From UBA10906 sp049296695 (GTDB taxonomy: Bacteria > Pseudomonadota > Gammaproteobacteria > Methylococcales > Methylomonadaceae): 64,000 nt of DNA. Shown here in pieces: positions 16,107 to 24,477 of this stretch (within the stretch, counting starts at the first letter, position 1; every line of letters begins with the position of its first letter). The notes beneath the pieces are model-generated. The model saw only the letters and a program-made list of their open reading frames with translations, was not told the origin of the DNA and ran no database searches. Position numbers and translations under genes: made by a program. Location: contig JBAQSX010000183.1 of assembly GCA_049296695.1 (NCBI GenBank), positions 1 through 64,000 of the forward strand. Direction: 5' to 3'.

Positions 16107-17387
16107 TTAAATTTTATTAAACGCACTTCGACCTGCATAAACCGCTAAATCGCCTAATTCTTCTTCGATTTTCAATAAGCGATTATATTTAGCAACACGG
16201 TCAGAACGGCTCAAAGAACCTGTTTTAATTTGACCTGTACCAGTGGCAACCGCTAAATCAGCAATGGTAGTATCTTCGGTTTCGCCTGAACGGTGTGACA
16301 TAACCGCGCTATAACCCGCCGCGTGCGCCATTTCAATTGCCGCTAAGGTTTCAGTTAATGTACCGATTTGATTCACCTTAATTAAAATTGAATTAGCAAT
16401 GCCTTTTTCAATACCTTCCTTGAGAATTTTAGGATTGGTTACAAATAAATCATCACCGACTAATTGAATTTTATTACCCAATTTTTCAGTTTGGTCTTTC
16501 CAACCTGCCCAATCATTTTGGTCTAAACCATCTTCAATTGAAATAATCGGATATTTCTCAACCCACGCCGCTAAAAAGTCGTTCATTTCAATTGAAGTGA
16601 AACTTCTATTTTCAGCTGATAATACATAGTTACCGTTTTCATAATACTCAGATGCCGCCGCGTCCATGCCTAAGAAAATATCCACGCCTGCTTTATAACC
16701 CGCTTTTTCAATCGCTTCTAATATCACTTCAATCGCTTCTTCATTTGAAGATAAATTAGGAGCAAAACCGCCTTCATCACCCACAGTAGTTGCCAAACCT
16801 TTGGCTTTTAATACTTTGGCTAAATTATGGAATACTTCCGCGCCATAACGAATGGCTTCTCTAAAAGTGGGTGCGCCGACTGGTAATATCATGAACTCTT
16901 GTAAATCCACGCTATTATCCGCGTGTGAACCACCGTTAATAATATTCATCATGGGAACGGGTAATATAAATTTACCGCTTTTATTTAAATGACGATATAG
17001 AGGAACGCCCGCTTCTTTTGCCGCCGCATGAGCGACTGCTAATGAAACTGACAAAATCGCATTCGCGCCTAAACGGGCTTTATTATCCGTGCCGTCTAAG
17101 GCAATCATGGCATTATCAATCGCTTCTTGAGCATTTGCATCAAAACCAATTAATGCGGCTTTAATTTCAGTATTCACGTTATTAATGGCAGTTAATACAC
17201 CTTTGCCTAAATAACGGTTTTTATCACCATCGCGTAATTCAATGGCTTCGCGCTCACCTGTTGACGCGCCTGAAGGAACGGCCGCTGTGCCAATAATACC
17301 TGATTCTAAAATCACATCGGCTTCTAAGGTAGGATTACCGCGTGAATCTAAAATTTCGCGGGCTTTAATATCGACAATTTTACTCAT
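16107..17387 (-). CDS. eno: Enolase
   Basis: A 426-residue phosphopyruvate hydratase interconverting 2-phosphoglycerate and phosphoenolpyruvate; in many proteobacteria it is also part of the RNA degradosome. Landmarks are AREILDSRGNPTLE, PSGASTGEREA, GDEGGFAPNL, metal ligands in GMDAAASE, ISIEDGLDQND and LVGDDLFVTN, the catalytic Lys in SILIKVNQIGT, and MSHRSGETED. Length is normal. It is the last member of the pyrG-kdsA-eno series here, but two accessory genes plus a Uma2 gene separate it from kdsA. Confidence 0.97.
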   Translation of the reverse strand: MSKIVDIKAREILDSRGNPTLEADVILESGIIGTAAVPSGASTGEREAIELRDGDKNRYLGKGVLTAINNVNTEIKAALIGFDANAQEAIDNAMIALDGTDNKARLGANAILSVSLAVAHAAAKEAGVPLYRHLNKSGKFILPVPMMNIINGGSHADNSVDLQEFMILPVGAPTFREAIRYGAEVFHNLAKVLKAKGLATTVGDEGGFAPNLSSNEEAIEVILEAIEKAGYKAGVDIFLGMDAAASEYYENGNYVLSAENRSFTSIEMNDFLAAWVEKYPIISIEDGLDQNDWAGWKDQTEKLGNKIQLVGDDLFVTNPKILKEGIEKGIANSILIKVNQIGTLTETLAAIEMAHAAGYSAVMSHRSGETEDTTIADLAVATGTGQIKTGSLSRSDRVAKYNRLLKIEEELGDLAVYAGRSAFNKI

Positions 17388-17447
17388 ACTGTTTTATGAC
17401 TCCAAAGGTTAAAAGAAAAGCAAGATTATTGCTTTAAGGTTAAAAAA

Positions 17448-18341
17448 TTATAGTAATACTTGATAAGGTGGATTATTTTTTTGCCAAGTAAAAATGGATT
17501 GGCAAAGTTGTGTTTGATACAGGTCGGTTTTATCTATCGCCCCGCGTAAATAACTCGATATTCTTTCAGCTGTGGCATTTTTATTATTGGCTAATATGCC
17601 ATATTGAAAGCCAATAGCTAAAACTTCTATCATAACGTGACCATTACATAATAGCCACGGATTAATGTTAGCTGTATTATTCATTAATTGTTGTGCTTCA
17701 AGCAAATTAATATCTAAGCCTTTGCTTTTTACAACTGAATGTAAATTATCTTTATTTAATTGCCATTTATTACGAAGTAAAATTGTCTCATTTTTATGTA
17801 AATCTTTTAAACCCTCTAAACTAGGAAATAAATATTGTCTTACATATTCAATTTGTGCAAATGCTAAAACTAGGTTAATTAAATAATTCTGCACCGATTG
17901 ATTGTTATCTTTTTCAAAGGTAGCAATAAGTTTTTTATTGCCATATTCAGCTAAAATTTTCTTAAATACCGTTTGATTACTTAATAAAAGCATTTCTAAA
18001 TCATGAGTTTCTGTTGCACAAATATTACTTGGTCGCACTATATTAAATAAACTATCAAAATCATCATCAATAATTCCTAGATAACCATTTATATTAATTT
18101 GACTTTGATTTAAAGAGTTAATATTTTCAATGACATCTAGTTTTCCATTTTTTCTATTGTAATCAATTGATACGCGAAAGACCACACAACATTTATCATC
18201 CAATGTTTGACCACACCAAAATTTTTCATCACTTTCGCCTTCAACAAATAAAAAGCTACAATCTTTATTTTCAGGATTATCTCGGAACAATTCTAAAGCC
18301 GCATCAAGTTCATCTATATCAAGTACAGGATGTGTCTTCAT
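17448..18341 (-). CDS. DUF4435 TOPRIM-type protein, AriB-like (PARIS)
   Basis: A 297-residue DUF4435 protein. The TOPRIM-type acidic set is visible: Glu34 in FVEGESD, Asp92 and Asp94 in GIIDDDFD, and the family motif ETHDLEML (111-118). Its start overlaps the upstream ATPase stop as TAATG, implying translational coupling. AAA15 ATPase plus DUF4435 is the make-up of PARIS antiphage defence, where the AriA-AriB complex is set off by phage anti-restriction proteins and released AriB cleaves host tRNA. Gene order and sizes fit. Other ATPase-DUF4435 pairs exist, so the system name is an inference. Confidence 0.75.
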   Translation of the reverse strand: MKTHPVLDIDELDAALELFRDNPENKDCSFLFVEGESDEKFWCGQTLDDKCCVVFRVSIDYNRKNGKLDVIENINSLNQSQININGYLGIIDDDFDSLFNIVRPSNICATETHDLEMLLLSNQTVFKKILAEYGNKKLIATFEKDNNQSVQNYLINLVLAFAQIEYVRQYLFPSLEGLKDLHKNETILLRNKWQLNKDNLHSVVKSKGLDINLLEAQQLMNNTANINPWLLCNGHVMIEVLAIGFQYGILANNKNATAERISSYLRGAIDKTDLYQTQLCQSIFTWQKNNPPYQVLL

Positions 18342-19615
18342 TAATTAACACCTAAGCGAACCATTAAATGCGAATTTTTACCTATAATAGTCGAAGAATG
18401 CGTTGCTATTAATACGTCAAATTCTGAATGTTCAACAATTTGTTTAAGTTCATTAATAAATTTGTTTTGCCATGTAACATGAAGTGATAATTCAGGTTCA
18501 TCAATCATCACCAAAGTATTAGGTTCAACTTTAAAAATTAAATCATAAAACATAACTAATTCGTGTTGTTCACCTGAAGAAAGTAAAGTTAAATCAATTT
18601 CACCATCTTTACCAATAATAATTAAACCTCTTTTTTCATCAATCCGTAATTCTTTACCTTGAAATTTAGAATTAATTATTTTTAATAATAATTCAATTTT
18701 ATCAGCTAAAGGCTCAAAAATATTTAATTTTTCTTCGCCATCTTTAACATAGAGGTTCATTACAGCGGCATGATGTTCTTCTAAACTATCAATAGAACCT
18801 GCATCTAATAAAGCAGTGTCTGTTGTCGGCAATAAACCTAACTTTTTAAATTTATTTCTTTTATTTTGCAATATTTCAATACGTTCTTTTAATTGTTCGT
18901 ATGTATAGTGTTCAGATGCTTTTAATAATCTAAATGGGAAAGTTTGTTCTAGTTCTTGTGTTTTTTTAGCATACTCTGTCATAATATTTTTAAATCGTTG
19001 TTTCATTTCATAAGCTTCAAAACCAACAGTATAACTAAACTCTTTATTTTTCTGTAAATCATCAAGACTTTCAACTCCAAAAAGTCGAGATGTTTCAATA
19101 AATTTAGTTAATAATCTATTATTTACTATTGATTCGGCATTGGAATCTTTAGTGGATTTTCCTAAAAATATATTTTTGTATCGCACTATCAAATCTTCTG
19201 TTGATAAGACATCTTCTGATTTAGTATCGTAAAATACACCATTATTAATTTTTTTAATCCAATTAAGTTTTTTAATAAATTCAAGAAATTCTTTTTTATC
19301 AAAAATTTGATAATCAATACTTTCTTTATTAAAGAAAAGTTTTATTGTATTTTTATTTTTATATTGTTTTTTTTCAACTTTTATTTGATTACCATTCGAC
19401 AATTCAACAGTAAATGTAGTAAATGGTATTTCATTAAAATTGTAAATTCTAGCGTTAAATAAATTATTAATCATCCGCAGAATAGTTGTTTTTCCAACGC
19501 CATTAATGCCATGTAGAATAGTAATGCGTTCTTCTTGATTAAAATCAATATGATGGTCAAATTGATTAAACAATCTTTTTACGGTAATAGATTTGATACG
19601 CGCTGGATTAGACAT
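18341..19615 (-). CDS. ABC-type AAA15 ATPase, AriA-like (PARIS)
   Basis: A 424-residue RecF/OLD-like ATPase. Walker A is GINGVGKTT (36-44), the ABC signature is SSGEQ (346-350), Walker B is TLVMIDEPELSLH (367-379) and the H-loop is ATHSS (404-408). The middle (about 200-310) is a helical, coiled-coil-like insertion. It is followed by the overlapping DUF4435 gene. In PARIS this subunit assembles as a cage and senses the phage trigger. Composition is very AT-rich even for this genome (many Lys/Asn/Ile codons), consistent with acquisition by transfer. Confidence 0.8.
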   Translation of the reverse strand: MSNPARIKSITVKRLFNQFDHHIDFNQEERITILHGINGVGKTTILRMINNLFNARIYNFNEIPFTTFTVELSNGNQIKVEKKQYKNKNTIKLFFNKESIDYQIFDKKEFLEFIKKLNWIKKINNGVFYDTKSEDVLSTEDLIVRYKNIFLGKSTKDSNAESIVNNRLLTKFIETSRLFGVESLDDLQKNKEFSYTVGFEAYEMKQRFKNIMTEYAKKTQELEQTFPFRLLKASEHYTYEQLKERIEILQNKRNKFKKLGLLPTTDTALLDAGSIDSLEEHHAAVMNLYVKDGEEKLNIFEPLADKIELLLKIINSKFQGKELRIDEKRGLIIIGKDGEIDLTLLSSGEQHELVMFYDLIFKVEPNTLVMIDEPELSLHVTWQNKFINELKQIVEHSEFDVLIATHSSTIIGKNSHLMVRLGVN

Positions 19616-19644
19616 TTTTATCTCTTAGATATAAATTGTTAAAA

Positions 19645-20253
19645 TTAACTGTCTTTAAATAAATCGGCTAAATCAATACTTAAATCAGGAAATAAATGTG
19701 AGCTAATTAAACCATCATCGGCGTAACTAGCTATTAATTGATAGTCTGCACTCGCTTCATTTAACACAAATTGCTGGATAACCTCTTCATAAGGATAAAC
19801 TACCCAATACTCAATGACACCACTTTGCGCGTAAAGACTGTGTTTAGTAATCACTTCTTTTTTAGAATTACCTTTTGAAAGTATTTCAATAATCCAATCA
19901 GGCGCACCATTGCAACCTTGTTCATCTAATTTATTTTCATCACAAATTACACAAATATCAGGCTGAACTACGCTAGTAATTTCTTTATTAGCCAATATTG
20001 ATTTTTTACGGTCATATAAACGCACATCAAACGGTGCTGAAAATGCCTGACAGGGTTTATTTTTAAAATAAAAAAATAAACGACTGCTTAAATTAATCGA
20101 CAAACGTTGATGTTTAACATTAGGCGCAGGACACATTAAAGCAACCCTGCCTTTAATGAGTTCTACGGTTTCATTAAATTGCCATGTTAAATAATCGGCG
20201 TAATTATAATCAGCGGTTAAATCTAATTGGGATAATTGAGTAATTTTAGTCAT
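19645..20253 (-). CDS. Uma2 family putative endonuclease
   Basis: A 202-residue Uma2/DUF820 protein with the PD-(D/E)XK fold. The catalytic pattern is visible as VVQPDICVIC (motif Asp), then GAPDWIIEILS (Asp/Glu) followed by KEVITKHSLYAQSGVIEYW. These proteins are extremely common in cyanobacteria and filamentous sulfur bacteria; their role is unsettled. It lies between kdsA and the PARIS-like pair, all on the minus strand, with a hairpin on the kdsA side. Confidence 0.8.
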   Translation of the reverse strand: MTKITQLSQLDLTADYNYADYLTWQFNETVELIKGRVALMCPAPNVKHQRLSINLSSRLFFYFKNKPCQAFSAPFDVRLYDRKKSILANKEITSVVQPDICVICDENKLDEQGCNGAPDWIIEILSKGNSKKEVITKHSLYAQSGVIEYWVVYPYEEVIQQFVLNEASADYQLIASYADDGLISSHLFPDLSIDLADLFKDS

Positions 20254-20270
20254 GGCATTAACCTATTTAT

Positions 20271-20299
20271 TAATAAGGTGAGCAAAATGCCCACCTTAT
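20271..20299 (-). terminator. Hairpin downstream of kdsA
   Basis: The inverted repeat AATAAGGTG / CACCTTATT lies 10 bp past the kdsA stop and before the Uma2 gene. It would separate kdsA transcription from the accessory genes. Confidence 0.5.
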
Positions 20300-20308
20300 T
20301 ATTAGCAA

Positions 20309-21142
20309 TTACAGCGTAGTTTCAATAAAAGGCTGGGCTTTTACTGCTTTATCAATAATTAATAAAGTTTCTAATAATTCACGCATTCTATGCAAAGGCC
20401 ATGAATTAGGACCATCACTTAATGCTTCGGCGGGATTAGGATGCGTTTCCATAAATAAACCCGCAATACCCACAGCCACAGCGGCACGCGCTAATACTGG
20501 CACAAATTCGCGTTGACCGCCTGAACAGTTACCTTGTCCACCGGGTAATTGTACTGAATGCGTGGCATCAAATACTACTGGACAATTAGTATCTCGCATT
20601 GCCGCCAGTGAACGCATATCTGATACTAAATTATTATAACCAAAGGATACACCGCGCTCGCACACCATAATATTTTCATTACCTGTGGCTTTGGCTTTTT
20701 TAGCGACATTAACCATATCCCAAGGCGCGAGAAATTGTCCTTTTTTAATATTAACGGGAATACCTTGCGAAGCCACGGCTTGAATAAAATTGGTTTGACG
20801 GCATAAAAACGCGGGGGTTTGCATTACGTCTACAACGCTTGCCACTTCATTTAATGGGGTATCTTCGTGAACGTCAGTTAATACGGGTACGCCAATTTGA
20901 CTTTTTACTTTTGCAAGTATTTCTAAACCACGCTCAAAACCCAAACCTCTAAAACTTTCTAATGAAGAGCGATTGGCTTTATCAAATGATGATTTATAAA
21001 TAAACGGAATATTTAATTCGGTGGTTAATTCTTTTAAATAACCCGCAGTATCTAAAGCGAGTTGTTCGCTTTCAATCACACAAGTGCCAGCAATTAAAAA
21101 TAAAGGCTGGTCTAAGCCGACTTCAAAGTTACATAATTTCAT
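20309..21142 (-). CDS. kdsA: 3-deoxy-8-phosphooctulonate synthase (Cys/metal type)
   Basis: A 277-residue KDO-8-phosphate synthase that condenses phosphoenolpyruvate with arabinose 5-phosphate for lipopolysaccharide core synthesis. Landmarks are FIYKSSFDKANRSS, PVLTDVHE, QTPAFLCRQT, NIKKGQFLAPWDM, VVFDATHSVQLPG and METHPNPAEALSDG. Residues 19-25 are GTCVIES: Cys21 sits where metal-dependent synthases have Cys and E. coli has Asn, so this one is predicted to need a divalent metal. It lies between pyrG and eno as usual, with accessory genes on both sides. Confidence 0.95.
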   Translation of the reverse strand: MKLCNFEVGLDQPLFLIAGTCVIESEQLALDTAGYLKELTTELNIPFIYKSSFDKANRSSLESFRGLGFERGLEILAKVKSQIGVPVLTDVHEDTPLNEVASVVDVMQTPAFLCRQTNFIQAVASQGIPVNIKKGQFLAPWDMVNVAKKAKATGNENIMVCERGVSFGYNNLVSDMRSLAAMRDTNCPVVFDATHSVQLPGGQGNCSGGQREFVPVLARAAVAVGIAGLFMETHPNPAEALSDGPNSWPLHRMRELLETLLIIDKAVKAQPFIETTL

Positions 21143-21199
21143 GTGTGTTTTCTCTGGTTAATGGTAAATAATTTTAATGATTGTTATGTAAAAATTAAA

Positions 21200-21643
21200 C
21201 TATGTCCAATCTTCTACATAAAGTCCATTAGTCAATGTTTGTAAACTGCTATATATTTTATCGGCACTAATTAAAACGCAGGGTTCACAAATAGCAACGC
21301 TGGCTAACATAATATCAATATTGTGTTTTTTAATATTTTCTTTGCTTATTAGCGCGAGGTCTTTAAATTTCTTTTTTAGCAAACCAAAAACTTCAGCACT
21401 CTTTGCCGATAAAGGTAATATAATAAAATTTTGTTTTAGATGATTAATATCATTTCTGATAATCATTTTTTTAGTGTCGGGTGCATTATGGTAGGCATAT
21501 TCTAATTCGTAAAGGGTTACTATAGAAATGGCTAATTCATCACTATTGCTTAATTGACTTAGTTTTTTACTAATAGAATGATGTTGCGCTGAATTAACAT
21601 TGTACAAATCAGATAGGGTATTGCTATCAAATAGATATTTCAT
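21200..21643 (-). CDS. PIN-domain ribonuclease toxin (VapC-like)
   Basis: A 147-residue PIN protein. It begins MKYLFDSNTLSDL, with the first conserved Asp at residue 6. An acidic residue appears in VTLYELEYA, and later acidic positions include the Asp in KHNIDIMLASVAI. PIN toxins cleave RNA, often initiator tRNA or rRNA. It starts 3 bp after the stop of the small upstream gene, the usual antitoxin-toxin order. Both lie in the accessory block between pyrG and kdsA. Confidence 0.8.
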   Translation of the reverse strand: MKYLFDSNTLSDLYNVNSAQHHSISKKLSQLSNSDELAISIVTLYELEYAYHNAPDTKKMIIRNDINHLKQNFIILPLSAKSAEVFGLLKKKFKDLALISKENIKKHNIDIMLASVAICEPCVLISADKIYSSLQTLTNGLYVEDWT

Positions 21644-21646
21644 GTT

Positions 21647-21907
21647 TTATAGATTATCACTGGCAAAACTAAAGTCTTCTTTAAATTCAATTAAATCATT
21701 TTTAAATTGCTGAGCATAATCGCCTAATTGTAACTGGGGATTATTTTTTATTTCTTGTGCAAATAATGCCCATTTAGATGGCGGTGTGGGTGTTGGGTTT
21801 TGATATTGCAAAGCGTTTTTAATGGCTTGATTGACAAATTCGTCAATATTGGGCAAGGCTTGCAATTGCAAGGCAATATCATCGTTTAAAGTAAAAGTAA
21901 TTTGCAT
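21647..21907 (-). CDS. Putative antitoxin partner of the PIN toxin
   Basis: An 86-residue protein. It opens with a strand (MQITFTLNDDIALQLQAL), then a helix, then a Pro-rich hinge (PTPTPPSKW), and has an acidic helical C-terminus suited to binding a toxin. The strand-helix start suggests an MetJ/Arc or AbrB-like DNA-binding half, but no family is certain. Its place directly ahead of the PIN gene is the main evidence. It would be expected to repress its own promoter. Confidence 0.6.
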   Translation of the reverse strand: MQITFTLNDDIALQLQALPNIDEFVNQAIKNALQYQNPTPTPPSKWALFAQEIKNNPQLQLGDYAQQFKNDLIEFKEDFSFASDNL

Positions 21908-21933
21908 TATTTTAATGTCGCTTGAATTTTAAA

Positions 21934-22521
21934 TTATTTTTTTATCGCAATAGCTTGAACTACCGCGCCTATGCCTGTGTGATAAATACCTTCTTTTATA
22001 TCGCGCTCTAATTCAATTAAATGTAAAAAATCTAATTGCGCTAATTCATCGCTTAGGCTTTTTTTTGTTTGCATGGTGTCGGGATTTTTACCGCCGCCTG
22101 TTTCATAGTTGACTTGTTTGGGTGTATAGGCTTCTAATAAAAATACGCCGCCACGATTTAAACCTTGGGTCACTTTTTTATACAGTTCTTTTCTAATATG
22201 TGAAGGCAAGGGGCAGAATATAGAGATAATTGCGTCCCATTGGTTTTCAATCATAGTAAATTCGGCTAAGTCGGCATGAATACAATTAATGGTGACATTA
22301 TTGGCTTGTGCTAATTGTTGGGCTTTATTTAAACCGATTATTGATGAATCCACTGCGGTGACGTTATAACCTTGTTTTGCTAAAAAAACAGCGTTACGTC
22401 CTTCACCTTCGGCTAAACTGAGTATTCTGCCTTTGGGTAGTTTGTTTATGTTTTCTTGCAGAAAATTATTGGGTGTTGTGCCATAAACATAATCTTCGGT
22501 GTTATATCGTTCGTCCCACAT
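21934..22521 (-). CDS. Class I SAM-dependent methyltransferase (TehB-like)
   Basis: A 195-residue methyltransferase. Motif I is RILSLAEGEGRNAVFLA, followed by VTAVDSSIIGLNKA with its ribose-binding acidic residue, and DAIISIFCPLP as motif IV. It resembles the TehB/thiopurine-type small-molecule methyltransferases, including MWDERYNTEDYVYG at the N-terminus. The substrate is unknown; detoxification of metalloid or thiol compounds is typical of relatives. It lies just upstream of the toxin pair on the same strand. Confidence 0.8.
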   Translation of the reverse strand: MWDERYNTEDYVYGTTPNNFLQENINKLPKGRILSLAEGEGRNAVFLAKQGYNVTAVDSSIIGLNKAQQLAQANNVTINCIHADLAEFTMIENQWDAIISIFCPLPSHIRKELYKKVTQGLNRGGVFLLEAYTPKQVNYETGGGKNPDTMQTKKSLSDELAQLDFLHLIELERDIKEGIYHTGIGAVVQAIAIKK

Positions 22522-22550
22522 GGGTTAGTCCTGTTTTTGATTGTAATTAC

Positions 22551-22633
22551 TGTCTGAATCAGGATTTACAGGATTAGAAGATTATCAGGATAATATCTTG
22601 TTAATCCTAAAATATTGAAAATCCTGATTCTGA
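22551..22633. repeat. CTGAATCAGGATT palindromic repeat, copy 1
   Basis: An imperfect palindrome with arms TGTCTGAATCAGGAT and ATCCTGATTCTGA, and internal ACAGGATTA / TTAATCCT echoes. A related unit sits at 59188-59254. Repeats of this type are found in many distantly related bacteria. It lies between the methyltransferase and the DUF1566 remnant. Confidence 0.7.
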
Positions 22634-22657
22634 TGTTTAATAAAGCAAAAAGCAAAA

Positions 22658-22968
22658 TCACTGTCCCGCACGAACTAATCGGACAAAGCTACTGAAACTC
22701 TCATCGTTCCAACCATCGCTACCAACATAGAAACTAACAAGCCACGCATTGCCACTACTATTAGCAACAGGCGTGGCAGACCAAAAATAAGGTGGATTAT
22801 TAGGAAAAACCTCGGCATCAATATAATTATCTTCTATTCCTTTCTCCTTATCAATTAAGGTTTTTAATTCATCAATAGTTGGTAATCGCCAATCGGTATA
22901 ATTAGCATAACCACCATTTTTATTAAATTCTTTAGCTACTTCAAACGCTGTTTGCCAATTAACTTTTT
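22658..22968 (-). pseudogene. DUF1566 domain out of frame with the TIR gene
   Basis: Minus-strand frame encoding a DUF1566 domain: NWQTAFEVAKEFNKNGGY, then DWRLPTIDELKTLID, FWSATP and FVRLVRAGQ before a stop at 22658. It continues the TIR gene but in another frame; the change falls at a run of six A (about 22966-22971 on the minus strand). Together they would make a protein of about 330 residues. It could be a real mutation, a sequencing slip, or programmed slippage. Confidence 0.7.
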
Positions 22969-23616
22969 TACTTCACCTTCAGCGGTATTATTTTGCCATT
23001 GTTGTCCATAAGAAAACCGTAACCACATTAAATTGGTTTCAGTATCAATAGCGCGTCCATCTTTTACTTTATATTTACCAATCGTTTGCCAATCTTGGTA
23101 AGGTTTAATAATAGGTGTAATAATTGGATTGTTTTCTATAATTATTTTAGGTTCAGTTTTTTCAATTGGTTTAATTTGCGTAGTTACATTATGACCATTG
23201 AATTTTAAACGTTGTAAAATAAATTCAGCGGTTTCTTGTGGGCTGTGTTCGCGTAAATCAATATAACCATCAATACTAAATAAACCCATAATATGGGTAT
23301 CATCAAAACGCAAAGGCATAATATCGTCGTCTTGGCGTTCTTTAATTAATTCACGCATCACCCGCCATTCTAAACCACACCATTTTTTACGCTCATAATC
23401 AATACAAACAAACGGTACAATTAAATGTGATTGTTGATGATAAATAGTTTGCAAATAAACATCTAAATTAGGTCGCGCTAATTCGGCTTTATACCAAGCG
23501 TCATAAAATACTTTATCTTTACCTAATTCACTCGCTAATAACTCAGCGACTTGCGCTATATAATCGCGCCGTTCACCTGCAAATGATAAAGCAACTTTAA
23601 AACGTTTGTCGGTCAT
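22936..23616 (-). CDS. TIR-domain protein, 5' part of frameshifted TIR-DUF1566 gene
   Basis: 226 residues as read. Residues 5-135 form a bacterial TIR domain: FKVALSFAGERRDYIAQVAE, HLIVPFVCIDY, and KKWCGLEWRVM with the WCxxE glutamate used by NAD-cleaving TIRs. A Pro/Ile-rich linker follows, then the start of DUF1566 (DTETNLMWLRFSYGQQW). The last residues after EVKK are out of frame. DUF1566 may bind a ligand, making this a TIR effector with its own sensor. It sits in the accessory block with toxin and Uma2 genes. Confidence 0.75.
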   Translation of the reverse strand: MTDKRFKVALSFAGERRDYIAQVAELLASELGKDKVFYDAWYKAELARPNLDVYLQTIYHQQSHLIVPFVCIDYERKKWCGLEWRVMRELIKERQDDDIMPLRFDDTHIMGLFSIDGYIDLREHSPQETAEFILQRLKFNGHNVTTQIKPIEKTEPKIIIENNPIITPIIKPYQDWQTIGKYKVKDGRAIDTETNLMWLRFSYGQQWQNNTAEGEVKKLIGKQRLK

Positions 23617-23688
23617 AAATTTATAATGGTTATTGCTGAAAAATATTTACTTTAGCTAGCAAATAGCTAAAGCTATTTGACTCCTGTT

Positions 23689-23919
23689 TTAATTCCACTC
23701 ATCTCTTATTTGTTTTTGCCACAGCAACGGGTCAATAGTTTGACCTGCTAAAATACCCGCTGTTTTTTTAATACTATCACCGCTTAAATCAGTATCACTA
23801 TCATCTTCTTTATTATCAAAAGGCAATACTAAAATTTCTATTTGAGTATTTAAGTATTCAGCAGGAATTCGCAAAGTATAATCTTGGGTTTGCGGGGTGA
23901 TAATTTTTCTTAACATCAC
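23689..23919 (-). CDS. Small antitoxin-like protein
   Basis: A 76-residue protein of a type common in cyanobacteria and sulfur bacteria: a strand-rich start (MMLRKIITPQTQDYTLRIPA) with IEILVLPF, then an acidic stretch, then GILAGQTIDPLLWQKQIRDE at the end. Relatives usually precede a PIN toxin, but here the next gene downstream is the TIR gene, so the toxin is missing or replaced. It begins 9 bp after the stop of the second Uma2 gene. Confidence 0.55.
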   Translation of the reverse strand: MMLRKIITPQTQDYTLRIPAEYLNTQIEILVLPFDNKEDDSDTDLSGDSIKKTAGILAGQTIDPLLWQKQIRDEWN

Positions 23920-23928
23920 AATAGCCTA

Positions 23929-24408
23929 TTATATTTCAATTAACTTAGGAAAATTAGCCACTAATAAAGACTGCTCCAACTGCCCATCACTATTAAAAAA
24001 ACTTAAATTACCATTTTCATTGCAAAGCCAAACTTCTTTTGCACCTGCTTTAAAATATAACTGTCTTTTTTCTAGCATTTCTTTTTTAGAATTACTACTC
24101 GACATAATTTCAACGCAAATTTCAGGGGCAATAGAAGCCTCGGTTTCCATTTTAATTTTATTTAATAACTCGGTTGATGCCCACGCTACATCGGCAACTT
24201 TTGTACCTTTACTGGTTTTAATAGCGCATTCAGGTAAGGCTTTGCCACCACTTAATAAAGAACGTAATAAAAATTCTATTTCGCCTTGTAATATAGAATG
24301 ATATAACTTAACTGGACTCATAATAATTTTACCTAATTCATCTAATTCTATTTTGAAAGGCAAATCTTTTAAACTAGGATGCTCACACACTTCTTGCCAG
24401 TTCATCAT
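23929..24408 (-). CDS. Uma2 family putative endonuclease (short form)
   Basis: A 159-residue Uma2/DUF820 protein with KVADVAWASTEL (motif Asp), then APEICVEIMSSSNSKKEMLE and KAGAKEVWLCNENG. It is shorter than the copy at 19645 but keeps the PD-(D/E)XK positions. It follows pyrG (hairpin between) and precedes the antitoxin-like gene by 9 bp. Function unknown. Confidence 0.75.
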   Translation of the reverse strand: MMNWQEVCEHPSLKDLPFKIELDELGKIIMSPVKLYHSILQGEIEFLLRSLLSGGKALPECAIKTSKGTKVADVAWASTELLNKIKMETEASIAPEICVEIMSSSNSKKEMLEKRQLYFKAGAKEVWLCNENGNLSFFNSDGQLEQSLLVANFPKLIEI

Positions 24409-24440
24409 TATTATCCTATTAAGTTATTAAATAAAACGAA

Positions 24441-24469
24441 TGGGCTATTACTAACTCATTAATAGCCCA
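24441..24469 (-). terminator. Hairpin terminator of pyrG
   Basis: A perfect 10-bp inverted repeat TGGGCTATTA / TAATAGCCCA with a 9-base loop begins 9 bp beyond the pyrG stop codon on the minus strand. Confidence 0.6.
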
Positions 24470-24477
24470 CACAACTT

